From positions 15,163,173 to 15,227,172 of the forward strand of contig JAAOOA010000028.1 in assembly GCA_012861695.1 (NCBI GenBank): a DNA stretch of 64,000 bases, in the 5' to 3' direction. A program made the translations under genes and the position numbers. Of the stretch, positions 11,060 to 23,600 are shown piece after piece; position 1 is the stretch's first letter, and every line of letters starts with the position of its first letter. The notes beneath the pieces are model-generated. The model ran no database searches. It had not been told where the DNA came from and saw only the letters and a list, made by a program, of their open reading frames with translations. Source of the stretch: Trematomus loennbergii (lineage: Eukaryota; Chordata; Actinopteri; Perciformes; Nototheniidae).

Positions 11060-12290
11060 GTTCATCTCACACCGGACCTAGGAAGATAAGTATGATAATC
11101 AGAGAGCAGGATAATACAAACATTTGTTTACACAACTTTGAATTTTACTTGACTGACATTTAAGAAGCGTGTAAAAGTAGACATTTCTTAATTTTTACCC
11201 TATTAACCCTAACCCTAGGGTTAATGTTCCCTTTATATGCATGTACTCACAATATAATTTTTATCGCCATACACCACAACTTTATTCCGAAAAGGGGTCG
11301 GGTCGGTCTCACACTGGACCTAGGAAGGTAGGTATGATAATCAGAGAGCAGGATAATACCACTTTTTATTTATTTATAACAAACAGACATTTAGATTCAA
11401 GATTCAAGATTCAAGGCTTTTATTGTCATTTGTGCATAGCTACAGTGTAGTTATGACAATGAAAATCTTAGGTCACAGGCTCCTCCAACGGTGCATCAAC
11501 AATAAAACAGATAATAGTGCATTTAGAGTTAAATGTTAAAACTGCAGATTGTTGACTTGTCAATGAGAGTTATAATCTGTGTGTTTGTTTGCAAAAACTG
11601 AAGCAATGCAGTGTGACTATGCAACATGGGGGTCAGAACAAACCAAACAATTATACTCACTGAAAGTGGCAACTCTTCTGGTTGTAGGAATCCCAACTAA
11701 ATGGCGGGACAACGACATAAAACAAAATTATAACGTATATTATATATTGTTGTAAACTTTTGTTTGATTGTCTGAATTTAGTTTCCTTCTGGTTGGTTCT
11801 GTTAAAGATATACAGTAAAAGGTGACTGTGCAGTTTCAATTGATAATGGGTTCTGTGCCCAGGCTGTAAAGTGCAGCCTTTAGGACGCATCGTCGGTCTG
11901 GCATGTTGTTTAATATTGGAAAAAAAGAAAAAATGTAATGCAGTAAGAATAACTCAGATCACATTTTAACTGACCTACCTTTTACTTTTCTTTAATAACT
12001 TTTTTACACACCTTTTCATTGTACTTGACTGACGTTTAAGAAGTGTGTAGAAGTATACATTTCTTACTTTTTAGGGGTGACAAATCCAAAAGGTTGGTTC
12101 AATACTCTAAGCAATTGTCAAACACATAAATGAGGTAGGGTTAATGTTCCCTTTATGTGCATGTACTCACAGTATAAGTTTTATCGCCATACACCACAAT
12201 TGTATTCCTAGGGGTCGGGTCGGTCTCACACTGGACCTATGAAGGTAAGTATGATAATCAGAGAGCAGGAGAACACAACATTTGTTTTCA
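11060..12290 (+). repeat. Tandem block in three diverged copies with splice-donor-like site
   Basis: Three blocks share GACCTAGGAAG followed by a donor-like site and ATGATAATCAGAGAGCAGGA. The sites are ATAAGT (about 11086), GTAGGT (about 11328) and GTAAGT (12245). Blocks 2 and 3 also share the upstream phrases GGTTAATGTTCCCTTTAT and TTTTATCGCCATACACCACA, and a TTGACTGACATTTAAGAAG-like phrase about 870 bp apart. This looks like a tandem segmental duplication of a possible non-coding exon, or of a repeat. No open frame spans it. Confidence 0.55.
11391..11510 (-). mobile_element. LINE 3' tail inside the tandem block
   Basis: Same minus-strand tail as at 10838-10950, with a longer TTGAATC repeat end (11394-11415 on the plus strand: ATTCAAGATTCAAGATTCAA). 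It is present between duplicate blocks 2 and 3. Confidence 0.6.
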
Positions 12291-12299
12291 TTTATAGTA

Positions 12300-15200
12300 A
12301 CCAGAATTTTTGAAGTTAATGTTATAGTCTGTGGTGTCATGAATTGTATAATATGTGTATGTGTGAAACTGAAACAATATAGAGTGACTAAACAACATGC
12401 TGGAGTCCAACTTGATACTCACAGGAGACGACTCCGCTGGTTCAATAATTTGATCCTGAATGTGAAAAAGCAAGACAATAATATTAAACATAGCAAATAC
12501 AAGGCTTTAGTTTGACATTAAAATGTAACCTAACTTATACTCTGCCTGACCTATTGATGAGCAAATGTGCTTGATGACTGAATAAGAGAATAAGAAAGAA
12601 AATCTCATTAGAAAAGCTAATTTTAAAGGTTAGAAAAAAAACCCACTCTTGAATGCTGACTGCTTATTTAAAATCTAATGCGAGTGATTTTGTTGGTGAC
12701 CTAAAATGGAGGCCTATCCAAATGCACATTGACGCAATGGAAAACAACAAGAGAAAAATGTTGCGTGGCGATTCTCTTATCCAATGTACCAAGCACAAAA
12801 GATACACTGCTTTCATTGATTGTAGCCAAACAAGACTAACCAGCTGTCATAAAAATAATAGATTAAATACTTTAGCATCGCCGAACAATTAAAAGGTTAC
12901 ATCAACAGGCTATGCTAACATGCTAGTTATCAGACTGACGTGGCAATAGTAGACTAAAAAACCTATTGAATTTACTGCTATGGTGTCAGTAACAATAGGC
13001 ATAGACAATCAATTGAAACAATGAGAAAACAACCAATTACGTTACCATTTCAGTAGTGCTTCAAATATTCCAAAAACAAATATGAAGCTGATCGCCAGTT
13101 CAATAATTAAGACTACGGATGTCAAGTATTTTTTATTTCACTTCACTAGCCTCTGATAGGCTATATGGGTCACGTTGTTCAGCCAACAGTCAACAGCCAA
13201 TGGTCATGCTCCCTCCAAACTAAAACCTCTCCCTTTCCGCTTCTCTAATCTACGTCAACCAACTATTGCTCTTGCAATGCACAACTGTTGTTTTTCTTAC
13301 ATTGAAACAATGCGAGACAAACTGACTGACACCAAGACTCATGTTTTTCACCAGAGCGAATTTCATACAGTTTCTTTGTCATTTTTTATTGAGTTTAATT
13401 TGATTTAAAACAACACATCGGATTGAAGATTAGGTTTGTCAATATAATTAGGTTTACGATTTGCCTTTAGTTGCCTTTAGATTTAAGATAGTTCAGGCAG
13501 ATAAGAATTTCCCAATTTGGGATCAATAAAGTACATCTTAATTTATATTATAACTGAAGCTCATTTACAATCATTCATATCATTGATATACTGTATTGAC
13601 CGTTATCAAACAAGGGATACCAGGTAGCATTTATAAGCTGTCAGTTCTTGCAAAACTCAAATTTCAATGCATCTTTACAGCCATTTCTGATTCTGAACTA
13701 TGATGATTTGTTCTCAACACAATCCCTGTTGCTCCGGAAATCTTTCAAAGCTTCTTTAAAAAGCAGTCTTTCTACCAAATCAAACTGTAGAGTAATTTGC
13801 AATAATGTGTCTATTATTTAATGTAAGTGTCTAAATTAAAGGAAAATATAACTCTTAAGAAATCAAACCAATCAACTTCACAATAAGTAATTCAGCTTAC
13901 CAGGGATATTGAGTTTTACGTCTTGTACAAATAATCCAGCTGTACAATTAATCCAGGTGTTTTGTTTCCTGTCAGCTGGAGTGGTCTTCATTAAGTACGG
14001 GTAGATGCTGTGGTGATCATCATCTTTCACTTTTTGCCAAATAAGTCATTTTGTAATATCCATGATTCCTTATGTGTTTACCCCTGACTTTCATTCCAAG
14101 ACATTCTGTTGTCTAGTCACCTAGTCAGTTTTAACTCATTCAATCCTTTGGAATTTTGTCGGGATAACAAAGATTCCATGGAAGCTGCAGTTGAGTACCA
14201 AAATGTTGAATTTAAGGTAACAATGTCTGCTTGAAAATGAAGAAAAACATTAATTAGAAGTAAGTATGACTAATGAAAATTATGACTTTATACATGTGAA
14301 ATAGAAATGAAATATAAAATGCTTACCATTTGTTGCTAATGTCAGTGTCTGTCGACCTCGTCTCTTGAATGTTGTCACACAGGATAATCACTGGTATGTA
14401 TTTCCTTCCCACCAAACCTGTTCAGCATACTTAATGATGACAAGATGTTTTTATGCAAATGAGACACTAAACAGAACACTTTCTCCTTACGCTTGATTAC
14501 AGTCTAATGTATCCTTCAGATTGTAATATAGTTTGGGCAAGTACTTTCCCTATACTACCCTACATAAAAGTGTGGCCCAGAACGTTTTGTGAAGATTGCA
14601 ACCAGATCGAAGTCGCATCTGGTCCATCACTTCCGAGGCTTTAGATACTTACCATTTATGACATTCATATTTTTCAAATATATTTTTTTGTTTACAAAAT
14701 ACTTTCTGGTAAAGGGAACATTCCTGAGCACTTCAATATGTACTTTAAAGCAAAATCACATGTTCCTTGTTATGCAACTCTTTTCACATTTTTTACATCT
14801 ATTACTAAATATTGTTTTTAAAACTTGCTATCATAATTGAATTTATATTATTGTTTGTACATTTATCTTGGATTTTCTATACATTTGTAAATGTTATCGT
14901 TATTAGAACAAGCCCGGTGGGTTTTTCTGCCTCTTCCTGCACTGTATATCTTTTGTTTTCTGTTATGTTTGTGCATTTATACATTGTGCTAAACAATAGA
15001 TCAAATTTCTTTCAATGAAGGAGTAAGCTCTCTTTCATTTTTATCCTCCTTTCTGTCCATAAAACACATCATGAATGAGTTCCCCAAATCCCTGTTCTCA
15101 TATATTTTTATCTGAACTTCATGCGCCATCATTTCTTACACTATGGCATTCAAATGACAACCAACCCCAGCATGGCATGTTGGTGAAACTATGAAGCCAG

Positions 15201-17235
15201 GCGTCATTCCACACAGGGCATGTTGTTGGAACTAAACGTAGGGTGTCACGCCTTATTCCAGTCTTACAGGCTCTGTATGCCACAGTGGTAGTGATTACAA
15301 AAATATTTATATATGAGGACTATTTGAGTTGGTTGTTTTCTTTTCCTGTGTAAACCCCGAGTTAAGTATGATTGTAATTGTAGAAACAATGTGTAGGACT
15401 TAAGTCCAACAGCTACTCAGAGATCTGGTGCTCCTGGTAAAAAAAAAAGACTTACGATCGATTCCTTAAATAGGATTACATTTCTCAAATAAACCCTGTA
15501 TTTGACAGAAGCATTGAGATTGAATGTGTAGGAGACATTTTATGGGTGTTGTTGGTGTCTCAGTTTACCTTATTTATATGTATAGTGCAATATTATTTTG
15601 ATATTGCACCGGGATAAAGGGGTCACAGGTGACAGGAAATGACGAGGACATAGGAGGAAGAGAGCATACCGATTCCACCAGCCCGGCAGATGCTCACCAC
15701 AACCATTAAACTGTATAATTAAAACCTTGGTATGTAAAACGCTAAATAAACATCATTATAAACTGCACCAAAGGACCGGAAAGTCATCTGTTTGTGTCTG
15801 CGTCTGGATCACTCTTCAGCCCTCCTGTGAAGTAATGGCAAAGGATATAGGACATTGGAAGAATAAAATTGCCATTACAGAATGTTTTTGGTAGAAATCT
15901 AAAATATCTATGATTGGTTATTAAGAACTTTAGGAATAATATTTACAGGTGCTGCAAAATGATTTGTTTCTCAATCATTTGTGTTTGAGCTCAGAAATAA
16001 ACATATTTCCAATTACCTATACATTTGTGTGTCTTATTCTTGTAAACGACAACTGCCCAAATTATATATTCAAAATAATAAGTGTTTTACAAAGCTTGAA
16101 AAGAGAAGACTTCCACCTCTGGTTGGCATCCTATAAGCTATTCTCTCTACTCCCAACACAGGCAAGGACTTTGGGATCTCTGAGGATTGCTCTGAGGACA
16201 TTTTCATATTCAGAAATGATCAAGATGATAGTCAATACTGTGTGGAGATAACACACACAACATTTATTATTTAGAGAGGACTTCCACATTGACAACAATT
16301 TGTTTATGCATATTTGAAAATAAAAGTGTCAAGTAAACCTACCCATTATAAAAAGCAATTTAGTATTTCACTTAAATATATCAGTCAGAAATGTTCTCAG
16401 TCCCTGGTATAGGTAGAGGATCATGCTTCAAACACGCTGGGTCCTAGATTTCTCATAACAAAACATTGGAAATAGCCTATTTGGTTAGACCCTTCTTGCA
16501 CAATAAATGTCTACATCTTAACAACTCCAGAATTACAGTTTGTAACAAGTTCATGTGTATCTTTGAAGTGTTGTTTTTACTAAGACTGAAACACCAATCC
16601 AACATACAGGGCAACTGCTATTGTCCTCACTCTTTTGCATATCTGTTTTGCTAATATAATAGAAAATGGGAAATTTGCCCCACTAAAACACATTATTAAC
16701 TTACTATCTTTCTTATTCCCAGATATTGAGGCTCTCTTTAAAGAGAGTCCCTGGGTAAAATTCCAGATTAAATAACTTTCACTATTTCAGTGTTCTGCTT
16801 ATATGTAGAATATTAGTTGGTGGTAATTTGAAAACCTGGGGCAAGGTTGCATTTCAGTTCAGAAAAAAACTGGTGAAATTATAAAAAGACTGGGACAAAT
16901 GTGTGTTCTAGAACATACTTTTTTTTTACTTTGTACAAAATAATGATTTATTTAACACCCTGGGAGAATTATGTATTTTTTCTATTATGTGCGTAAATAA
17001 TGAAACAAGCAAACTAACTAACACACCAGCTCAGATTTGCGCTAAGAATTGTCTGAGCAGTAAACCTCTAAATATTAGAACTGTCTTAATATCTGAGGTT
17101 CAAACATCAAAAGTAACTGAAGGAGTCATTCTGAAAATGTTTTATCAGCTTATATTTTAGGACCAGCCAATCAAGTACTTTTGCACAACAACATTTTAAC
17201 GGACTATTCTTGGCCAACCATACAGTTTAATTGTT
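12300..17235. other. Long AT-rich stretch, no gene recognised
   Basis: No convincing coding region. A probable truncated LINE tail lies at about 13490-13545 (AATTTCCCAATTTGGGATC then AATAAAGTA). Two small perfect stem motifs were seen: GTGCAATAT...ATATTGCAC at about 15583-15608 and CTCTCTTTAAAGAGAG at about 16733-16748. The rest appears single-copy here. Confidence 0.5.
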
Positions 17236-17565
17236 GCAGTGGCTCAGTCAGTAGGGGCTTGGACTGGGAGCTGTAGGGTCGCCGGTTCAAGTCCCCGACC
17301 AGACCTAAAATATGGAGTGTGGACTGCTACTTGGAGAGGTCCCAGTTCACCTCCTGCCCTGCCGTGGTGCCTTTGAGCAAGGCACCGGACACCCCCCTTC
17401 CCCATCACTCCCGTTGCTCCCCGGGCGCTGTACAATAGCTGCCCACTGCTCCTAGTACTAGACTCCTGGTACTAGGATGGGTTAAATGCAGAGAACACAT
17501 TTCACTGTGTGTGCTGTGTGCTCTGCATGTGTGACCATTAAAGAGGGTTTCATCCCTCCCCAATT
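17236..17565 (+). mobile_element. tRNA-derived SINE 1
   Basis: The head has tRNA-like RNA polymerase III boxes: an A-box-like TGGCTCAGTCAGTAGGGG (17239-17256) and a B box GGTTCAAGTCC (17283-17293). The body contains GCCTTTGAGCAAGGCACCG and a tail region GGGTTAAATGCAGAGAACAC. This layout is typical of fish SINEs. No RNA-coding integrity is implied. Confidence 0.8.
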
Positions 17566-17812
17566 CTATTCTAGTGACTGGCAACCTAAAAGAGTAGGAG
17601 GATGTCACATGGCTTAGTATTTTTATTTTATTATTTTATGTTACATGGATTAAGTGTGTGTTTTTATACTTTTTGGTTAGATTTTCTCTCATGCTTTTAT
17701 TTTGAAAAGTGTTGCATTGTGTTTTTTACTTCCACCATGCGGATGGACCTGAAAAACACCCAGGTACTAGCGCAGGAACAAAACCAACAACATATAGGAC
17801 GAAGAGGAGAGA

Positions 17813-17864
17813 AAGGAGAGGAGAGGAGAGGAGAGGAGAGGAGAGGAGAGGAGAGGAGAGGAAA
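17813..17864. repeat. GGAGA pentanucleotide microsatellite
   Basis: About ten units of GGAGA with one variant at the 3' edge. It creates spurious open frames on both strands. Confidence 0.95.
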
Positions 17865-18082
17865 GGATTTGTGAAGCCTTGAGTGTACGGCCGTACAGAG
17901 ATAAGAGGCAGAGGTGAGAGCTCTGCCCAGATGTGTGAACAACACACACTCTTTTGCTAAGGCCTTCCATTGTGTTTTACAAAGAGTAGTCTGCTCTCTT
18001 TCGTTGTCCAATGGGAGCAGAGACTGAGGCGGCATCAGCCAGCAGAAGAGTGCCCTCCACTTTGGAGTGTCCTGTGGAGTCC

Positions 18083-19034
18083 TTAAAGCAAAACCCGCCG
18101 AAGGGTCCGAAAATGCTACATCTGCTAGCACCAGTGTGATCTCTGAAGTGTCATTTATGAAACTATTAATGTTCCACACCCAGCTGACGGGAAGAAACTC
18201 AGCTAACTGACTATACACATTTTTTAAAAACATAATAATAATTCCCACAAGAAGCCTTTCAATGAGCCCTTAGCAAATACGGACTAATGCTATTTCTGCT
18301 CATAACTCACAAAAATTATCATTTATAATTATACTTTCTGCACAAACAACACATCATCTGAAAGCTGAGATTCCACAGATTCCATGGGTATACACCCCAT
18401 CACTGCAGGCAATAATTCACTGAGCTAGCAGCCAGAACATAGCAAATAAACAACATCAGTTTTCAAATCCATGACAATAATTAGCAGGTTAAATTTTACA
18501 ATAATTTCTTTTTTTTTTTCTTTCTTTTTTTTGATGGAATGAATAACTATAGTGATGATTCAATGTTATAAAATGGTTTTTACAGTCTGGTACCTGAAAA
18601 AGGTCAAATGGCACTGATGGAACCAGATGTGCCCAAATGTCCAAAGCTTATTCCGCCTGGACTTTTTTTCCCTAAATATCAATTTTCATTTGTTTTGCCT
18701 CAATCTTGATACAGGGTACTTATTATATGTTATACTTTGGATTCCTACAGCTTTTAGGCTACTAACCCATCATTCAAGGGTGGTTTTCACTATTTTTTTT
18801 TAGGCGGAGGTAAGAATTTACACTTTTTTACTATGTTCCATCTGAATTCACTCTGACACAGAAACATCTATATTGATTCTGACACTTCTACATCCAACTC
18901 ACAGATGTAACCTTGCTTTGAGACAAAAGATTATTAATTTAACCTTTTTAGAAGTGAAGTTATAGTCATTTGTTCTAGGCATGTCATTTTCGAGCCTGAC
19001 ACCTGAAAAACAGGCTTGGGGTCTAACAGGTTAA
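18083..19034. mobile_element. Long TTAA element, copy A
   Basis: Ends at TTAA 19031-19034 after AGCCTGACACCTGAAAAACA. The interior aligns with copies B (19411-20653) and C (28469-33998): shared phrases include TTTATGAAACTATTAATGT, GGGAAGAAACTCAGCTAACT, ATCTTGATACAGGGTACTTA and ATTTGTTCT next to GTCATTTTCGAGCCTG. The left end is decayed. Non-coding; roughly 0.95 kb. Confidence 0.7.
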
Positions 19035-19120
19035 AGGAACCTTTTTTAGTCTTTTTAAAAAAAAAGGCTTTTAGCTTCCTTAGCTTTAAAAATGTTTTGT
19101 GTTTTACATATTTGTGGGCC

Positions 19121-19282
19121 TACTAGTGGCACCCTATTTATTACTTGATTCATATTTTAGAGTCTAAAATATAATCAAGTAATAAATAGTGTGCCACTAG
19201 TACAAAAATCTTCATCACATAAAACACTAGAACTAAAGTTGTCTAAAATGTAGACAACTTTAGTTTTAGTGTTTTATGTGAT
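19121..19282. repeat. Two adjacent perfect-stem hairpins
   Basis: Hairpin 1 (19121-19202) pairs TACTAGTGGCAC... with ...GTGCCACTAGTA across stems of about 40 bases with a few mismatches. Hairpin 2 (19214-19282) pairs ATCACATAAAACACTA... with ...TAGTGTTTTATGTGAT around a 5-base loop. They lie between copies A and B of the long TTAA element. Confidence 0.85.
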
Positions 19283-19410
19283 CAAGATTTCTTTAAAAAA
19301 TAACATTTCTTTTGCTTTTCATTTATCTACTATGTGTATCTAATTTTGTTATAGTTTTATGCAGGTAACTTGTTGAAAAAATAAAACATCTTATAGTGAA
19401 GTGGGAGCTG

Positions 19411-20653
19411 TTAAGGTTAGGGTTAGGGCACTGCCGCAACATCTTGCAGGAAACAGTGTCTGAGGGCATGTTCATTTAATAAACTATGAATGTTTTATAT
19501 CCATGTAACGGGAAGAAACTCATCTAACTGATTTTTTTTTTTTTTTTTTAAAAGAAAACCTACAATGCTAACACTGAGCCTCTGAATTAGCAACGAGCGA
19601 AAAATGCTAACAGTTACTGCACCGAAAATCACTCACAAAACCTTATTATTTATATTTTCTTCACATCCATGACATCGATTCACATCGTGAGGTGGTGAAA
19701 CAGAATCGATGGGTACCCTCATTATCACTGAATTATACGAAATTGCGACGTTATAAGCAAAAACAGACATCAAAACATTTTACGCTAGGTAGTTCAAAAT
19801 GCTAACAAGGTTACCTTGGCTCTGTAGTCTCTCCAAAGTGGTCTTAAATTGCATTAAAACGATAAAAACGCTGCTGAAGTTAATCCATAGGTTAATCCAA
19901 TGTGTCTGTGTCCCTTTGAAATGATTTCTGATAATCCATGAGCAATGAGATTGATAATCCATGCTATTCCGTTTCTAGATGTCAGAGCTAGACTGTAGCT
20001 TCACTCTAATGCAAAATTACATGCGCAAAGCCCCCACCTTTTTTTTTCACAATGAGTGTGTGTGGGGGACTCCCCCTTTGATTCTATTGGCTCTAACGGT
20101 CAGAAAGAGGTGTCAACCATCAAAATCGAGCAAGGGGAGCCAGAGATATGGAAAATCCACCCAAATGACCCCAGAAGTGGTTTATTTTTTGCTAAATCTC
20201 TCTAAAAAGGTCAATGTCACTTGTTTTGCATCAATCTTGATACAGGGTACTTATTATATGTTGTACTGTTTCCCGCAGGTCTCCCTTGAAAAAGAGATCG
20301 TTGATCTCAATGGGATTTTTTAACCTGGTTAAATAAAGGCTACAAACAAACAAACTTTGGATTCCTAAAGCTTTTAGTCTACCTTACCATCATCCAAGGG
20401 TAGTTTTCACTATAAGTAAAAAAGAATTTCTGGACGGACACTATAATTTACAGTATGTAAAATCTGAATTTTTTAAAATAAAAAACATCTATATTGATTC
20501 TGACTTTTCTACATCCACTCACAGGTTTATCATTACTTTGAGAAAAAAGATTATTAATTTAACCCTTTTAGAAGGGAAGATATGGTCATTTGTTCTGGAA
20601 TGTCATTTTCGAGCCTGAGACCTGAAAAACAGGCTCAGGGATTAACAGGTTAA
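19411..20653. mobile_element. Long TTAA element, copy B
   Basis: Bounded by TTAA at 19411-19414 and 20650-20653. Aligns with copies A and C, and keeps a middle stretch (about 20085-20180) that is interrupted in copy C by a LINE. It contains GAGGTGTCAACCATCAAAA and CCACCCAAATGACCCCAGAA. A poly-T run sits at about 19533-19550. Confidence 0.7.
20267..20355 (+). mobile_element. 5'-truncated LINE tail inside copy B
   Basis: Copies A and C supply the empty site (a GTAC/TTTGGATTCC junction). The 89-bp insert reads GATCTCAATGGG, then CCTGGTTAAATAAAGG, and ends in CAAA repeats. That is a typical fish non-LTR retroposon tail. Confidence 0.65.
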
Positions 20654-23600
20654 AGGTAAGATATTAGGCACTATAAGGCCCCTCTCCCACTAGCTTTGGT
20701 TAAGGTGAGAGCTTTGTTGCTATGGAAACAATCTTTTAAAACGTCAGTTAGGATGTTATTGATGTATACACAAAACTGGATACAGCGTTGGAGGCGGGAC
20801 CCCGTTCTTTCCTATGAAAGTTGTTCAGTGGCGCTGAATTCAAAATGGCCTGACGTATGTGGGCCCATAGAGCATGCTCACTTGAGTTTTCCTTAAGTCC
20901 TGCCTCTGATCTCCCGCTCTCGTCTCAGTTAAGGGAGAGAGAAAATAACTCTGGATTTATCTTTTAGCGTATTTGACAAGACCCTAATGATTTAAATAAG
21001 GGCTATAGATGGTCGTACTGGCTAGTACATTTTGTAAACTTACTTCAGGGGCCGACAAATACATTGTAGTACCACCGTTTGGCCACTAGATAGATTTGCA
21101 TTAACGTCCGGCACACTTCCTGGGGGCTTAGTTAGGAGATGCAGAGACCAAGGTGTATTGATGAATTCATCAATGTAAGTTATGCAACACTGTTTTTTTG
21201 TAAATATTTTATTATCAATATTGGATTTTCGGTACCACACTGTATGTTTTTAAAAACACAAATATATTCCAGCAAAAAGCTCACAGTGGGTATTAGCCTT
21301 TTAATGTTTACAGTCTGATCACTCACGCATGAATCGGGCCAATGTGCTTTAAGTTTGTTTTTTAATCGAACATATGAGAAACATTTGTTTATATTGTTTT
21401 TCTAAAATACTGTCTCAGCCTCCAAAAAGGTAAACTCCTATCTACTAATGAGCTTGTTATTCTAAAATCAATAACGCACACAATGTTGCTCTGAGTCTAA
21501 CTGTAGTGTTCCAAAAGAATCAAAAGGAAATTAAATAATCAAAATGTTGTCGCACATAATGTTGAAGTTACAATGTCTACATAGTACTTTTGAAGTATTG
21601 ATGCGCACAATGGCTCACCTGGGAGAACATCCTATCATTAACAACAATTTGCTGATTCTTTCTTTGCTTACTTTTGAAGTTTAAATGTTTTGAAAACATC
21701 TCCAGAGAATCAATTAATATAATGTATTCTTATGTGAAAAAGGAATATAATCAAACACATTTGGATGCTTGCTGTATAATAACTTCTCTTGGGAGCTTAG
21801 GCCACCTGCTGGATGCTACTAGCTAATGTGATTTGGCAAACGGAGATTTGTGAGCTGTTACGAAGACATGAATAATTAATGAATAAATAAATGTGTTCTT
21901 CCAGCTTGAAATCAATTAGCTTTTATTTTCTTCTGTCATTACATTTTACACCTGAAAAACATCCTGTTTAACTGATGTTGAGCCTTCCAAGTAGTGTATG
22001 CTGTTTATAGGGGTGAAGGGCAGGACATACATGAAGAACAGGAGCGTTCAGGAGCTGTTGTGTTTTATGTATGCTAATAAGAAAGTGCCTGAGGTTAGGG
22101 TTAGGTAGGCAACAAAATCAGGTGTTATTCATATACTTTGTTCACAAGCTCTATCACTCATAGCTCTATTGTTCTTTCTGTAATGCATCTTGGAATCTGC
22201 AGCAACCATAATGCAAGTCCAGATGGTTATGAACACATGATGCAGTTAAATGTTATGTAGAAATGACGCAGATTAAGACAAACATTAGTACCCCATTTTA
22301 AGGCTAAAGCTGTCTCTGAATGGCTGATGCAGTCCCCAGGCTTCACACCTGATGATCAGTAAACCGGAAAGAAGACATATGGGAATTAATGGGAATCGTT
22401 TACCTTTCTATTCCCCTGGGCAAACACTTAAGCAGAGTCTCAAGATCTGAAAAACAAAGACTTGGCAATCGGGCAACGCATTTCTGATTAGATTGAAGTG
22501 TACAAACATAAACATGACAGTAACAATAGAACTGAAGAAACCAGCGCCATTCTCTTATCCACAATGTTCAATTGTCCTGTGAATTTTTTGTTTAAATGTT
22601 TAAAATGGATCAGCATCTCTGTTTAAATCATTAATAAGGGAACCATAGTTTTTTCCCTCTGGCTATAGTTTAATGATGAACTTCCCTTAATTGTTGCTAC
22701 AAGGCATGATTATAGCACATACAGTATAGTACCTGTATTCAATTCCTAGGTTAAATGATTGAACAAAACTGAGAATTTAGTTAAAGATCAACATTTGTTT
22801 TTTTAAATATGTGGATGCCATTTTTTAAGATTGTGTGATCACTCTAGTCGGCCTCCTATGTACGTTTTTTTTAGAAAGACTGCGATTAACCCACTGTACC
22901 CCCCGCCTATTAAGCTGCAAAGCACAGACAGACAGTTTGGGTTTAGCTAGTTAGCTATAGTAGTCAAACTTTTAGCTGTTAAGGATCCAGATTTTTTTCC
23001 AAAGAGTTGGTGCAGACCTCACCTTTCATGACAGGTATATCCCAGGAATGTCAATAGATCAGATGAGAATCGTGGGATCCCAAGATCAGAAGCGTCCAGA
23101 CCTTTCTGCGTCCAGTGAGGACCTTTAGGTATCAACAGCTTGTTTTAGGTATGTGACAGCTCCTAAAGAGGTTAGCATAATTCTGATATAGTATAAGTAT
23201 ATCAAAACTGGAATCATCACTGAAAGCCTTTTTCCAATGGGAACATATTTAGTGTTCTCTCTTTTAGGAACTGGATTTGGCAAGAGTTTGATTGACAGAT
23301 GATGCTTTTAATCACCTGCCAGGTTTTTTTTTTAAAGTGCCTGATTTTTGGTAACAGTTTTCAATGATGGTTTCTCAGATGTTTCTAGGTAAGGCAATAG
23401 ATTATAGGAGACCAAAAAAGAGCAAATTATGGACTTGCTTTCCTCAGACACAACTTCAATATACTTCATAAATAGGCAAAAGGAAATTGTTATCCAACAG
23501 CTCTTTATAATGTCAGTATGGAGACCGAACAATAAAAAATGCCACAAACTAATGTTTTAACTAACAGTTGTGTTATGATGATTGACGGACAGAACACAAG

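Noticed and set aside
14589..16251. Hydrophobic frames of 68-100 residues that could be read as membrane proteins.
   Set aside because: AT-rich DNA gives Phe/Leu/Ile-rich frames by composition; no start context or homology seen.
17236..17310. A tRNA gene.
   Set aside because: The A and B boxes are followed by a SINE body and the head does not fold as a clean cloverleaf by eye; it is a SINE.
17697..18248. 183-residue minus-strand frame over the GGAGA array.
   Set aside because: Its length depends on the simple repeat (Leu/Ser runs), and it spans a microsatellite and the edge of a transposon; no motif.
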